Positions 40,097 to 51,789 of a stretch of 64,000 nt of DNA are shown here, piece after piece. The notes beneath the pieces are model-generated. The model had not been told where the DNA came from. It made no database searches and worked only from the letters and a program-made list of their open reading frames with translations. The stretch is from a virus. A program made the translations under genes and the position numbers. The stretch covers positions 90,841 through 154,840 of IMG/VR virus record IMGVR_UViG_3300032268_000759. One strand, given 5' to 3'. The stretch's first letter is position 1; each line of letters starts with the position of its first letter.

Positions 40097-42691
40097 ATGT
40101 ATCAATCTATTTATTATAATTATCGTGACTACACTTACCATCTTCGTGATGATAAACAAGGTTGGATTGATTTTCAATACCAACCTACTTATTGGAAACG
40201 AGTACCTGAATGGAGAGATGGAGCTCAACCTATATTAACTGGTGGATGGGCTGTACCAACCAAAAAATTAGATAAAAATGATCCTGATTTATTAGAAAAA
40301 GATTTAGATAAAAAATTACTTGTACTTCGAGAATTATATTACCAATATGATGATATAGTACCTTCATATCAAAATATAGTTTATATAGATATTGAAATTG
40401 AAATAGGAGGAGCACTTACTCCTAGTTATATTAAGTCTGCTCCTATGCCTATTACTTCAATTGCTTTAATTGATATAACAACTAAACAAAAAATATGTTT
40501 TGTAGTAGATAAAACAAATCAAATAAAAGAAATAAATACAGGAGATAAACTTATTATACCTTGTAGTTCAGAAAGAGAATTAATTAAACGATTTATAGAT
40601 AAATTTGAGGAACTAGACCCAACAATATTAGTTGGATGGAACTCAGAATACTTTGATATACCATACTTATATTATAGGATGCATAGTATTGTAGGTAATG
40701 AAGTTAATCGTTTATCTCCACTGGGTATCATTGATGAACGTGAATTTAATGGTGAGAACCAAGTTACAATTGCAGGTGTTAATCACTTAGATTATATGTT
40801 GCTTCATAAAAAGTATATTATGAAGGAAGAATCATCATACAAATTAGGTGACATAGGTCTAAAATATGTTAATTTAGGTAAGATTGAATATGAAGGTAAT
40901 TTAAATACATTATTTAGAGATGACCCAGAAAAATTTATTGATTATAACTTACGAGATGTTGAGATTGTTGAAGCATTAGAAGGTAAATTAAAGTTTATAG
41001 ATTTAACAATTATGATTTCTCATATTTGTAATATTCCATATGAATCAATTTATTGGAATACTGTTATGAATGAGGGTGCTATATTAAAATATCTTAAACG
41101 TGAGGGTATTGTTTCACCTAATAAACCAACAACACATAATCAACAGTTAAGACCAATTTCTGGAGTTAAAGGAGAAACATATGCTGGAGGTTATTTATTA
41201 GAACCAATACCAGGTTTATACTTTGATGTTATTGATCTAGATTTTACATCACTGTATCCTTCAATTATTAAATCATTAAATTTAGGTGTTGAAACATTAG
41301 TTGGTAGAATAAAAGTAGATTATAAACCAACATATGAACAAAATCATAGTTTAGAAAAACTAAAAGAACGAGACCCAGATGAAATAATCAACATAGAAAA
41401 ATTAGATAAGAAAAATTACAGATTAAAATCAGGTCAAATACGATTAGGAGATTTCATTAATTTAGTTGAAAAACAAGAATATACTATATCAGCATCTGGA
41501 GCTATTTTTAGAACTGATGAACAAAGTATAGTAGCTAAAATATTAGAAGGTTGGTTTGATAAACGAGAACATTATAGAGGTTTAAAGAAAACAGCTGGTA
41601 AAGAAGAGGATTGGGTGAATTATAAATCATATGATTTGTTTCAACATGCTTTTAAAATTCTACAAAATGCTATGTATGGTACATTTGCTAAATCAGGATG
41701 GAGATATACAGATGGACATTTAATTTGTAGTGCTGCTATTACAAATACAGGTCAAAGATTAACTCAAGAATCAATTAACTATTTAAATGATAGAATAAAT
41801 ACTGAGTTGCAAATAAATAAACAACATATTTGTATTTCAGACACTGATTCCATGTATATTGTACTAGGTGATTTATTAAAACATAGATATAAAGACTTAA
41901 CTTTAGAAAATAAAAATCAATATATTTTAGAAATAGCATCTGAATTACAGGAAGCAGCAAATTATAACCTGAATTCAATATGTAGGGAAATATTTAATAT
42001 TAATCCAAATATTCATTATTTTCAATTAAAACAAGAGGTAATTGCTACAAGTATTATTGTGACAGGTAAACGTCGTTATGCAATGTATGTTACAAATAAG
42101 GAGGGTGTAGCTGTTGAAGAATTAGATATGAAGGGACTTGAACTAATGAAATCCAATATGAATAAATTATTTAAATCATTTGGAGAACAATTTATTAAAG
42201 ATATATTATTTAGTAAAGATAAAGCTGAATTAGATTTAGATATTATTAATTTTTATAAAAAACTAAAAACAACAGATCCAAGACAATTAGGTAAACCAAC
42301 AGGTGTTAAACAAATAAATTCATATTATTTACCACCACGAGCAGGAGAAATATTTAGTTCATTTAGAACTGGAGCACCTTCAAATACTAAAGCAGCAGTT
42401 CGTTACAATGATTTATTACGTTTTAAAAAACTAGATACAACATATGAATCTGTTATTGAAGGTGATAAAATTTTTATTATTAACTTAAAACAAAATGGAT
42501 TTAAACTGGAAACAATAGGTTTACCAAATGCTAAGGTTCCTGAGGTAATAGAGAAATTTGTTAGAGATTTTATTAATATAGAGGAGATATTTGAATCATT
42601 ACTATTAAATAAACTTAAGGAACTATATAAAGATTTAAAATGGGATTTCCCAGCATTAAATGAAAACGTTACAAAATTTTTTAAATTTTAA
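40097..42691 (+). CDS. 43: family B replicative DNA polymerase (gp43-like)
   Basis: An 864-residue polymerase with proofreading. Exo I is VYIDIEIE (D98, E100), Exo II is VGWNSEYFDIPYL near 180-190, and Exo III is YNLRDVEIVE. Polymerase motifs: A, DLDFTSLYPSI near 380; B, QNAMYGTFAKSG near 521; C, SDTDSMY near 580. T4 gp43 is 898 residues. ATG 40097 is chosen; an upstream in-frame start at 40061 would lie inside the promoter and terminator. The clamp gene follows directly. Firm. Confidence 0.95.
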   Translation: MYQSIYYNYRDYTYHLRDDKQGWIDFQYQPTYWKRVPEWRDGAQPILTGGWAVPTKKLDKNDPDLLEKDLDKKLLVLRELYYQYDDIVPSYQNIVYIDIEIEIGGALTPSYIKSAPMPITSIALIDITTKQKICFVVDKTNQIKEINTGDKLIIPCSSERELIKRFIDKFEELDPTILVGWNSEYFDIPYLYYRMHSIVGNEVNRLSPLGIIDEREFNGENQVTIAGVNHLDYMLLHKKYIMKEESSYKLGDIGLKYVNLGKIEYEGNLNTLFRDDPEKFIDYNLRDVEIVEALEGKLKFIDLTIMISHICNIPYESIYWNTVMNEGAILKYLKREGIVSPNKPTTHNQQLRPISGVKGETYAGGYLLEPIPGLYFDVIDLDFTSLYPSIIKSLNLGVETLVGRIKVDYKPTYEQNHSLEKLKERDPDEIINIEKLDKKNYRLKSGQIRLGDFINLVEKQEYTISASGAIFRTDEQSIVAKILEGWFDKREHYRGLKKTAGKEEDWVNYKSYDLFQHAFKILQNAMYGTFAKSGWRYTDGHLICSAAITNTGQRLTQESINYLNDRINTELQINKQHICISDTDSMYIVLGDLLKHRYKDLTLENKNQYILEIASELQEAANYNLNSICREIFNINPNIHYFQLKQEVIATSIIVTGKRRYAMYVTNKEGVAVEELDMKGLELMKSNMNKLFKSFGEQFIKDILFSKDKAELDLDIINFYKKLKTTDPRQLGKPTGVKQINSYYLPPRAGEIFSSFRTGAPSNTKAAVRYNDLLRFKKLDTTYESVIEGDKIFIINLKQNGFKLETIGLPNAKVPEVIEKFVRDFINIEEIFESLLLNKLKELYKDLKWDFPALNENVTKFFKF

Positions 42692-42693
42692 AT

Positions 42694-43428
42694 ATGATAC
42701 ATAAATTAACATTACAAAGCATTATTTCAAAATATTACTTAAATGGTACAGTTGAAGCGGTTAAATGGGCTATTAAAGATGAAATACTAAATATTCGTTT
42801 TATGTCACCGTCTAAAGATATGTTAGGTGAGATTGAGTACAAAACCATTGGTTTAACCAACATTGAATTGGCAATATTTAATACGTCCCAACTAAATAAA
42901 CTAATTGGTATAACCGCAGGTACTTTACTATTAGACATTAATAAACATGGTAATGTTGCTACTCGTTTGAACATCCAGGATTCTCAATACAATTTAACAT
43001 ATGCATTAGCTGACACATTATTAATTGGTAAAGTAGCAAAAGTTGAAGAGCCAGAATCATACATTGTTGAAACAAATATAAACAATGAACAAATAACTGC
43101 CCTAATTAAAGCCAAATCAGCGTTGCCTGATACAACTCATATTATAATTAAGAATAGTACAGACTTTAATGAAGATACTGTTTTAGAATTCATATTAGGT
43201 GATCAGGGTGATTTTTCAAATAAAATTACATATTACATTCCAACCCCAATTGAATCATCATTTAAATTACCTTTTGACGCGAATATGTTTAAAGAAATAT
43301 TGAATGCAAATAAAGACGCAGATAATGGTAAATTAAGTTTGAGTCGTGATGGTTTGATGAAAATTGAATTTAAATACAAAGATGAACTATCTGCTACATA
43401 TTTTATGGTAAGAAAGCAAGAAGATTAA
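42694..43428 (+). CDS. 45: sliding clamp (gp45-like)
   Basis: A 244-residue protein 2 nt after the polymerase, as expected for the processivity clamp; T4 gp45 is 228. The repeated beta-alpha-beta layout and an N-terminal MIHKLTLQSIISKYYLNGTV segment fit gp45. GLTNIELAIFNTSQLNKLI and the C-terminal KFEYKDE-type strand with SATYFMV support a trimeric clamp fold. The call relies on weak similarity plus position. Confidence 0.75.
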   Translation: MIHKLTLQSIISKYYLNGTVEAVKWAIKDEILNIRFMSPSKDMLGEIEYKTIGLTNIELAIFNTSQLNKLIGITAGTLLLDINKHGNVATRLNIQDSQYNLTYALADTLLIGKVAKVEEPESYIVETNINNEQITALIKAKSALPDTTHIIIKNSTDFNEDTVLEFILGDQGDFSNKITYYIPTPIESSFKLPFDANMFKEILNANKDADNGKLSLSRDGLMKIEFKYKDELSATYFMVRKQED

Positions 43429-43436
43429 CTAACAAG

Positions 43437-43468
43437 CTTGGCTCCCCCAGAACAAGATGTTATATTTA
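43437..43468 (+). promoter_or_regulatory. host-type promoter for the chaperonin operon
   Basis: CTTG (43437-43440, in AAGCTTGGC), 20 nt, TATATTTA (43461-43468), 22-nt leader to the ATG at 43491. Confidence 0.6.
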
Positions 43469-43490
43469 TATCATAATAAAAATTAAAGTT

Positions 43491-43838
43491 ATGGAAGAAA
43501 ATGAATTATTAGTTTCGTCTACTATCATTAAAGACGCACTTATTGAACCTTATTTTATAGGTAAGGATGCAAATTGTTACACGGTTTATGAGTTATCAAA
43601 AGCAAAAAATGATACTGATAATAAACCTAAAAGAGGTAGAAAACGTGTTCTTACTGAAGAAAACAAAGATAAAACATATCTTAAATCTCATGGTTACTTT
43701 AATAAGTTTGAACATTGTTTACATCAAATTGCTAAATTAAAAGTTAATACTACTAACTATGATAGTATTAAAGCATATATCACTGAGTGGGATCGTGTTA
43801 AAGGAGAATTAAACCAAATTATTAACATAGGAGTATAA
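43491..43838 (+). CDS. hypothetical protein upstream of groES
   Basis: A 115-residue protein with an acidic N-terminus, a basic linker (KPKRGRKRVLTEENK, AT-hook-like core RGRK) and a helical C-terminus. It could bind DNA, but no family is recognised. It shares the operon with groES and groEL, starting the transcript. Confidence 0.6.
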   Translation: MEENELLVSSTIIKDALIEPYFIGKDANCYTVYELSKAKNDTDNKPKRGRKRVLTEENKDKTYLKSHGYFNKFEHCLHQIAKLKVNTTNYDSIKAYITEWDRVKGELNQIINIGV

Positions 43839-43840
43839 AT

Positions 43841-45775
<1,935 letters not shown>

Positions 45776-45776
<1 letters not shown>

Positions 45777-46021
45777 TGACTGAGAATATAGAAAAAAATA
45801 TTCTAATAGCTGAGCGTGTTCCACCTGGTGATCAATGGAAAATGATGGGTACTACGTACCCATCATTAATTGAAATGCTAAATGCTTACCACAAAATAGC
45901 TGTTGGTAAATATAAAGCTTATAGGTTAGAACCAGCGGTAGGTAAAGTGTATGCTATTACTGAGGCAATACAAGAAGTTCCACAACCTAAAAAATATGAT
46001 TTATACGGAGATCATGAGTAA
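45776..46021 (+). CDS. small hypothetical protein between groEL and gp44
   Basis: An 81-residue protein whose ATG overlaps the groEL stop by one base. It opens MTENIEKNILIAERVPPGDQ and has a YPSLIEMLNAYHKIAVGKYK helix and VGKVYAITEA strand. No family is recognised. It overlaps the gp44 start by 8 nt, so it is a linked part of the chaperonin/clamp-loader operon. Confidence 0.6.
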
Positions 46022-46928
46022 AAAACATACTATTTTAAATGAAAAATATAGACCTGATACTTTAGAGGGTTATGTTTGTAGAGATGAAGACAGGATTAAA
46101 TTCCAAGAATTCATTGATAATCAAGATGTTCCTCATTTATTGTTTGCTGGTAAACCAGGAGCAGGTAAAACTACACTAGCTAAAATATTAGTTAAAAATA
46201 TTAACTGTGATTATCTATATATTAATGCTACTGATGAAAGGTCAATAGATATTATGAGAGATAAAGTAGGAGCATTTGCTGCTGCAGGTTCATTTAAACC
46301 ACTTAAAATAGTAATTTTAGATGAGGCAACTCATATACTTCAAGCATCACAAGTAATATTACTTAATATGATGGAAACGTTTAGTTTAACTACTCGTTTT
46401 ATCCTAACAGGTAACTATCCAGAGCGATTAATTGAACCACTTAGAAGTAGATGTCAGGAATTTGATTTACAACCACCATCTAAAAAAGTAATTGCTAAAC
46501 ATATTGATAGTATCTTAAATCAAGAAAATATAGAACATACAGTTGAAGATGTAGTCACTATAGTTAAGAAATTTTATCCTGATTATAGAAAAATAATTAA
46601 TAGTTGTCAAAAATATACTGTTAATGGAGTTCTTAAATTAGATAACTTATCTGGAGCTGATAATGAATATAAGGAAAAAGTATTAGAACAACTAAAATCT
46701 AAAAAACCAGAACTAAATACTATTAGACAGATTATAGCTAATAGTGAAGTAGATGAATTTACTGATTTATTTAGATTTTTATTTGATAATATAGAAGTAT
46801 ATTCTAAAGGAAATGAGGGTGAAATAATAATGGCTATAAGTGAATATCAATATCATTCTAATTTCCGTATGGATCAAGAGATCAATATAATGAGTTTAAT
46901 AAGTAAAATCTTACAAATTATAAAATAA
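46014..46928 (+). CDS. 44: clamp loader large subunit (gp44-like AAA+ ATPase)
   Basis: A 304-residue clamp-loader ATPase (T4 gp44, 319). NEKYRPDTLEGYVC is the typical N-terminal motif. Walker A is AGKPGAGKTT near 45-54, Walker B IVILDEAT near 100, sensor 1 FILTGNYPERL, and the Arg-finger motif LRSRC. ATG 46014 is chosen since conservation starts there; longer in-frame options overlap the preceding gene. It loads gp45 together with the gp62-like protein. Confidence 0.92.
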   Translation: MSKKHTILNEKYRPDTLEGYVCRDEDRIKFQEFIDNQDVPHLLFAGKPGAGKTTLAKILVKNINCDYLYINATDERSIDIMRDKVGAFAAAGSFKPLKIVILDEATHILQASQVILLNMMETFSLTTRFILTGNYPERLIEPLRSRCQEFDLQPPSKKVIAKHIDSILNQENIEHTVEDVVTIVKKFYPDYRKIINSCQKYTVNGVLKLDNLSGADNEYKEKVLEQLKSKKPELNTIRQIIANSEVDEFTDLFRFLFDNIEVYSKGNEGEIIMAISEYQYHSNFRMDQEINIMSLISKILQIIK

Positions 46929-47182
46929 TGAATAACAACGAACAACCAAGATTAAATGTTGATTTAAATTCAACTCGTCCTGCTCCATCAGCAGCAGGTA
47001 ACCATGTATTTACTGAAGGTTTTGTACTAAGAAGAATATCTAAGTTTTTAACAGGTACAAATGAAGATGGAATGATTCCAATACCTTGTTTTTATGATGT
47101 TAAGACAGGTGAAATACTGATTGAAACATTACCTAAAGAATTAAGAGAAGAGTATGAAGAATACCAAAAAGCCAGCGAATAG
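46928..47182 (+). CDS. small hypothetical protein in the clamp-loader operon
   Basis: An 84-residue protein with a polar N-terminus (NNNEQPRLNVDLNSTRPAPS), a central VFTEGFVLRRISKFLTGTNE and a strand-type MIPIPCFYDVKTGEILIETL. It overlaps the gp44 stop and the gp62-like start. It is not recognised; it is probably expressed with the loader. Confidence 0.6.
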   Translation: MNNNEQPRLNVDLNSTRPAPSAAGNHVFTEGFVLRRISKFLTGTNEDGMIPIPCFYDVKTGEILIETLPKELREEYEEYQKASE

Positions 47183-47594
47183 TTTTACAATATTTGATTG
47201 GTTAAAGGAGGTTAGTTATAATAAATCTCCATGGGATAGTTTTTCAAATGAACAGAAAAAATCATTTGAACCGTATATGATTAATCGATTTCTAAGTATG
47301 AATAAAGAATACATTGAATTGATTAATTATATACAAATTACTCCATATAATGAAAAAGAAAAATATTATAAAATATATTGTAATTTTTTACCTAAAAAAC
47401 AATTCTGGTCTAAGTATATTAAAGCAGAAAAATCAAATATAAATGATGATTTAGTAAAGCATATAACTTTTTATTTTGAATGCTCAAGTAAAGACGCTAT
47501 TGAATATATTGAGTTACTTAGTAAAGATAATTTAAAAGAGATTTTATCTGGCTTAGGTATTGAAGATAAAGAAATTAAAAAACTACTAAAATGA
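47154..47594 (+). CDS. 62: clamp loader small subunit (gp62-like)
   Basis: A 146-residue protein directly downstream of the gp44 region. FTIFDWLKEVSYNKSPWDSF and SFEPYMINRFLSMNKEYIEL match the N-terminal signature of gp62-type subunits in T4-like phages. T4 gp62 is 187 residues. It lacks ATPase motifs, as expected. The gene overlaps the upstream one by 29 nt. Assignment rests on motif memory plus position. Confidence 0.75.
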   Translation: MKNTKKPANSFTIFDWLKEVSYNKSPWDSFSNEQKKSFEPYMINRFLSMNKEYIELINYIQITPYNEKEKYYKIYCNFLPKKQFWSKYIKAEKSNINDDLVKHITFYFECSSKDAIEYIELLSKDNLKEILSGLGIEDKEIKKLLK

Positions 47595-47845
47595 AAGATA
47601 AAATTACAGAAGCAGTTATTGAAGACTTAAAATCAAGAAGTGAACGTGGTATTAAAAAATATAATACTACATTATCAGAGAACAATAAAGATGATTTTAT
47701 GAATCACTTATATGAGGAATTACTTGATGCAGCTCAATATACTAAAAAAGAAATGTCTATTATTCCTTCATTACAAGATTTAATAGCTAGATTTCCAAAT
47801 GATCAAGAGTTAGGAGCTGTAGTTAGAGAAATTTTTAGTAAATAA
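47591..47845 (+). CDS. small protein with MazG-like helix
   Basis: An 84-residue helical protein. RSERGIKKYNTTLSEN followed by HLYEELLDAAQYTKKE is a layout seen in phage proteins of the MazG/dNTP-pyrophosphohydrolase-like group, with acidic helix EELLDA. It is too short for a full enzyme, so the role is uncertain. Its ATG overlaps the gp62-like stop. Confidence 0.55.
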   Translation: MKDKITEAVIEDLKSRSERGIKKYNTTLSENNKDDFMNHLYEELLDAAQYTKKEMSIIPSLQDLIARFPNDQELGAVVREIFSK

Positions 47846-47849
47846 TATT

Positions 47850-48794
47850 TTGACAAAAATACCTCAAATTGTAAAAACCATTCAACAGCATCCTATATTA
47901 GAAGTTGACTATAGATATCAAAAAAGTATATCTTATAGTCAATTCTCAATATATGAGACATGCCCACACCGATGGAAGTTACAATATAAAGATGGACATG
48001 ATGTTTCATCTTTTAGCATTCATACTTGTTTTGGAACAGCTGTACATGAAGCAATGCAGCATTATTTAACAATAATGTATAACACAAGTGGAGCTGAAGC
48101 TGATAGATTTGATATTGAAGAATATTTTAAAGAAAAATTTATTGAACAGTACCAAGAAGCCTATAAGAAAAATAATAAAACTCACTTTTCAACATCTGAG
48201 GAATTAAGAGAGTTCCATGATGATGGATTAAACATTCTTAACTGGTTTAAAAAATATAAATCAGATTACTTTAGTAAACGTGATTGGCATTTAATAGGAT
48301 GTGAGATCCCACTTATAATAACACCAGATCAACGTTATAAAAACGTTATATACAAGGGCTACTTGGATCTCGTATTATATCACGAACCAACTAATACTGT
48401 TAAAATAATCGACATTAAAACATCAACTCGTGGTTGGAGTGATAAGGAGAAAAAAGATGAACAAAAACAATATCAACTTATATTATATAAGGAACTATTA
48501 AGTAGAAAGTTTAATCTTGATCCAGATGATGTTGAAGTTGAATTTTTTATTGTAAAACGTAAGATATATGAAAACTCAGATTTTCCCCAAAAACGAGTAC
48601 AGTTATTTTCACCTCCATCAGGAAAAATAAAAACAAAACGAGCAATAACTAATTTAACATCATTTGTTGAGTCAGTGTTTGAAAATGATGGTACCATTAA
48701 AGAAAGAGAATATGTTACTAATCCTTCAAAATGGAATTGTTCATATTGTCCTTTTAAAAATAAAAAAGATCTTTGTGATAAAGGTATATCTTAG
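47850..48794 (+). CDS. PD-(D/E)XK nuclease with Fe-S cysteines (Cas4/RecB-like)
   Basis: A 314-residue nuclease. In order: ETCPHRW (first cluster Cys, near 37), GTAVHEAMQ near 62, YKGYLDLVL (catalytic Asp, near 170), IIDIKTS (D-x-K, near 188), KQYQLILY (Q-x3-Y, near 207), and NCSYCPFKNKKDLC (three Cys, 297-309). Four Cys in this arrangement mark a 4Fe-4S RecB/AddB/Cas4-type exonuclease. The start is TTG 47850. Likely in recombination or DNA end processing. Confidence 0.88.
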   Translation: MTKIPQIVKTIQQHPILEVDYRYQKSISYSQFSIYETCPHRWKLQYKDGHDVSSFSIHTCFGTAVHEAMQHYLTIMYNTSGAEADRFDIEEYFKEKFIEQYQEAYKKNNKTHFSTSEELREFHDDGLNILNWFKKYKSDYFSKRDWHLIGCEIPLIITPDQRYKNVIYKGYLDLVLYHEPTNTVKIIDIKTSTRGWSDKEKKDEQKQYQLILYKELLSRKFNLDPDDVEVEFFIVKRKIYENSDFPQKRVQLFSPPSGKIKTKRAITNLTSFVESVFENDGTIKEREYVTNPSKWNCSYCPFKNKKDLCDKGIS

Positions 48795-48833
48795 GCATTC
48801 TTATATATATGTATATACGATAATAAGTTATAT

Positions 48834-49022
48834 ATGAAATCAAAAGAACAAATACTAACATCAGTAAAAGTACAAACTGAACTATTTGAAGAGTTCAAAT
48901 TGGAATGTGTTAAGCGAAAATTCTCACTTCAAAAATTAACAGATCGAGCCATCGATTTATATTTACATGATGAAACATTTAGGAAAATGATTCATAACCA
49001 TCAAATAGAAGAAAAAAAATAA
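48834..49022 (+). CDS. small ribbon-helix-helix-like protein
   Basis: A 62-residue protein. ILTSVKVQTELFEEFKLECV followed by KFSLQKLTDRAIDLYLHD has the strand-helix-helix pattern of Arc/MetJ-type regulators. It sits alone between the nuclease gene and the glycan cluster, with a TATATATATG-rich leader. It could control the cluster that follows; that is inference. Confidence 0.55.
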   Translation: MKSKEQILTSVKVQTELFEEFKLECVKRKFSLQKLTDRAIDLYLHDETFRKMIHNHQIEEKK

Positions 49023-49027
49023 GTTTT

Positions 49028-50473
49028 ATGAAAGAAAAATTAGGTTACATTCCTCAAAAAGACAGAAAAAAAATACTCTTAATATGTGATGATATTAGAG
49101 TCCATTCTGGAGTTGCAACAGTAGCAAGAGAATTAGTTGTACACACCGCACATCATTTTAATTGGGTTAATGTTGGTGGAGCAATCCAACATCCAGAAGC
49201 AGGTAAACGATTAGATTTATCTCAAGATACCAATATACATGCTGGTATAGATGATTCATCAATAACAATATATCCAACAAATGGATATGGTGATACAACA
49301 TTTATTCGCCAGTTATTAGATTTAGAAAAACCAGATGCTATTTTCTTAATTACAGATCCAAGATATTTTGCTTGGTTATTTAATATTGAAAATGAAATAA
49401 GAAAACACACTCCAATTGCTTATTTAAACATTTGGGATGATTTACCTGCTCCACATTATAATAAACCATATTATGAAGCATGTGATGCTTTATTAGGTAT
49501 TTCAAAACAAACAGTTAATATCAATAAATTAGTTTTAGGTGATAAAGCTAAAAATAAGATTATTAAATATGTACCTCATGGTTTGAATGAAAATATATTT
49601 AAACCATTAACTGAAGGAGATATAGATTGGAAAGAATTTACAACATTTAGAAAAAATTTCTTTAAAGGTAAAGAATTTAATTTTGTTGTATTCTTTAATT
49701 CTAGAAACATTAGACGTAAACAAATTCCTGATACTATGATGGCATTTAAACTATTTTTAGATGGTTTAACACCAGAACAAGCTAAAAAATGTGCTTTAGT
49801 ATTGCATACAGAAACTATTAGTGAACATGGAACTGATTTGTTAGCAGTTAAAGAATTACTTTTTGATGGATTTGAAGATAATATTATTTTCTCAACTGAT
49901 AAGAAAGATCCTAAACATATGAATTTTTTATATAATTTGGCAGATGCTCAAATTTTACTAACTTCAAATGAAGGATGGGGATTAGCATTAACTGAAGCAT
50001 TATTAGCAGGTAGACCAATTATAGCTAATGTAACAGGTGGTATGCAAGATCAAATGCGTTTTGAAAATAATAAAGGTGAATGGGTTGACTTTGATGCAAA
50101 TGTTCCTTCAAATCATAGAGGTACATATAAAAAGCATGGTAAATGGGCATTCCCAGTATTTCCAAGTAATATTTCAATAATGGGTTCACCTCCAACACCA
50201 TATATTTTTGATGATAGATGCAGACCAGAAGATGCTACTGAATGTATAAAAGAAATATATGATATGTCTATTAGTGAAAGAACAGAAAGAGGATTAGCAG
50301 GTAGAGAATGGGCTATTAGTGATGAAGCAGGCTTAACAAGTGAAAAAATGGCTAATAGAGCTATTGAAGCAATGGATGAATTATTTGCTACTTGGAAGCC
50401 AAGAGAAACATTTGAGTTTATCAATACCAATGAAGTTAAAAAAAGAGTTTTAAACCATAAATTAATTTACTAA
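49028..50473 (+). CDS. glycosyltransferase (GT4-like, GT-B fold)
   Basis: A 481-residue enzyme. The N-terminal Rossmann-type start is KILLICDDIRVHSGVATVAR. The donor-binding half has VVFFNSRNIRRKQIPDTMMA and SNEGWGLALTEALLAGRPII near 313 (the E-x7-E type motif). A nucleotide sugar would be the donor. It is the first gene of the glycan cluster, 1 nt before the next glycosyltransferase. The acceptor is unknown. Confidence 0.85.
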   Translation: MKEKLGYIPQKDRKKILLICDDIRVHSGVATVARELVVHTAHHFNWVNVGGAIQHPEAGKRLDLSQDTNIHAGIDDSSITIYPTNGYGDTTFIRQLLDLEKPDAIFLITDPRYFAWLFNIENEIRKHTPIAYLNIWDDLPAPHYNKPYYEACDALLGISKQTVNINKLVLGDKAKNKIIKYVPHGLNENIFKPLTEGDIDWKEFTTFRKNFFKGKEFNFVVFFNSRNIRRKQIPDTMMAFKLFLDGLTPEQAKKCALVLHTETISEHGTDLLAVKELLFDGFEDNIIFSTDKKDPKHMNFLYNLADAQILLTSNEGWGLALTEALLAGRPIIANVTGGMQDQMRFENNKGEWVDFDANVPSNHRGTYKKHGKWAFPVFPSNISIMGSPPTPYIFDDRCRPEDATECIKEIYDMSISERTERGLAGREWAISDEAGLTSEKMANRAIEAMDELFATWKPRETFEFINTNEVKKRVLNHKLIY

Positions 50474-50474
50474 A

Positions 50475-51785
50475 ATGAGTAAACCGTTATTTGTAATAAG
50501 TTCGCCTTTTGATACCTACTCAGGGTATGGAGCACGCAGTCGTGATTTAATAAAAGCTATTATTGAGACTGATAAATATGATGTTAAATTATTATCTCAA
50601 CGTTGGGGTGATTGTGCCTGGAAGTTTTGTAGTGATAATCAAGAGTGGAGTTTTCTATACAATTATGTATTAAATACTCCTCAACTACCTAGACAACCTG
50701 AAATTTGGGCTCAAATTACTGTACCAAATGAATTCCAAACTATAGGTAAGTATAATATTGGTATAACAGCTGGAATAGAAACAACTATATGTTCCCCAGA
50801 GTGGATAGAAGGTGTAAATAGAATGAATTTAACTCTAGTATCATCAAATCACTCTAAACAAGTATTTGAAAACAGTAAATTTCAAAAACAAAATAAGCAA
50901 ACCAATGCAATTGAAGGTACTGTTGAGTTAAACAAACCAATTGAAGTATTATTTGAAGGAGCTAATTTAGAAACATACTTACCTCAAGAACCAGCTATTA
51001 AAGGAGCTAGTGTGTTAAGTGATACTATAACAGATATTAAAGAAGATTTTGCATATCTGTTTTTAGGACATTGGATGCAAGGTGATTTGGGTGAAGATAG
51101 AAAAAATGTTGGACTATTAGTTAAAGCATTTTATGAAACATTTAAAAATAAAGCTAAAAAACCAGCGTTAATTTTAAAAACATCAAGTGCTGTTTCATCA
51201 TATACTGATAGAGAATTAATATTAAATAAAATTCAACAAATTAAAGAAACAGTAGATTCTAAAAACTTACCAAATATTTATTTATTACATGGTGAATTTA
51301 GTGATGTTGAAATAAATGAAATTTATAACCATCCAAAAGTAAAAGCAATGGTTAGTTTAACTAAAGGTGAAGGTTTTGGTCGTCCATTACTTGAATTTAG
51401 TTTAATTAAAAAACCAATTATAGTAACTAATTGGAGTGGACATATGGATTTCTTAAATCCTGAATTTGTAGCTAGTGTTAATGGTAATCTTAAAAATGTT
51501 CATCCAAGTGCTGCTAATCAATTTTTATTAGCTGAGTCACAATGGTTTGAACCAAACTCAGGAGAAATAGGTCATAATTTAAAAGATGTATTTGAAAATT
51601 ATAAAAACTATTTAGAAGGAGCAAAACGTCAAGCATTTAGAAGTAAAAATGAATTTAGTTATGATAAAATGAAAGAATCAGTAGATTCAATTTTAACTAA
51701 ATACATTCCTGAGTTTCCAAAATCAGTTGAACTAAAACTTCCACAATTAAAAAAATTAGAATTACCTAAACTTAAAAAAATATAA
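50475..51785 (+). CDS. glycosyltransferase (GT4-like, second)
   Basis: A 436-residue GT-B type enzyme. It has an N-terminal SSPFDTYSGYGARSRDLIKA motif and, near 297, TKGEGFGRPLLEFSLIKKPI followed by NWSGHMDFL. The C-terminal tail (KLPQLKKLELPKLKKI) is Leu/Lys-rich with PxLKKL repeats, perhaps for membrane or partner binding. It is paralogous in layout to the preceding gene. Substrates are unknown. Confidence 0.83.
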   Translation: MSKPLFVISSPFDTYSGYGARSRDLIKAIIETDKYDVKLLSQRWGDCAWKFCSDNQEWSFLYNYVLNTPQLPRQPEIWAQITVPNEFQTIGKYNIGITAGIETTICSPEWIEGVNRMNLTLVSSNHSKQVFENSKFQKQNKQTNAIEGTVELNKPIEVLFEGANLETYLPQEPAIKGASVLSDTITDIKEDFAYLFLGHWMQGDLGEDRKNVGLLVKAFYETFKNKAKKPALILKTSSAVSSYTDRELILNKIQQIKETVDSKNLPNIYLLHGEFSDVEINEIYNHPKVKAMVSLTKGEGFGRPLLEFSLIKKPIIVTNWSGHMDFLNPEFVASVNGNLKNVHPSAANQFLLAESQWFEPNSGEIGHNLKDVFENYKNYLEGAKRQAFRSKNEFSYDKMKESVDSILTKYIPEFPKSVELKLPQLKKLELPKLKKI

Positions 51786-51789
51786 CTAA

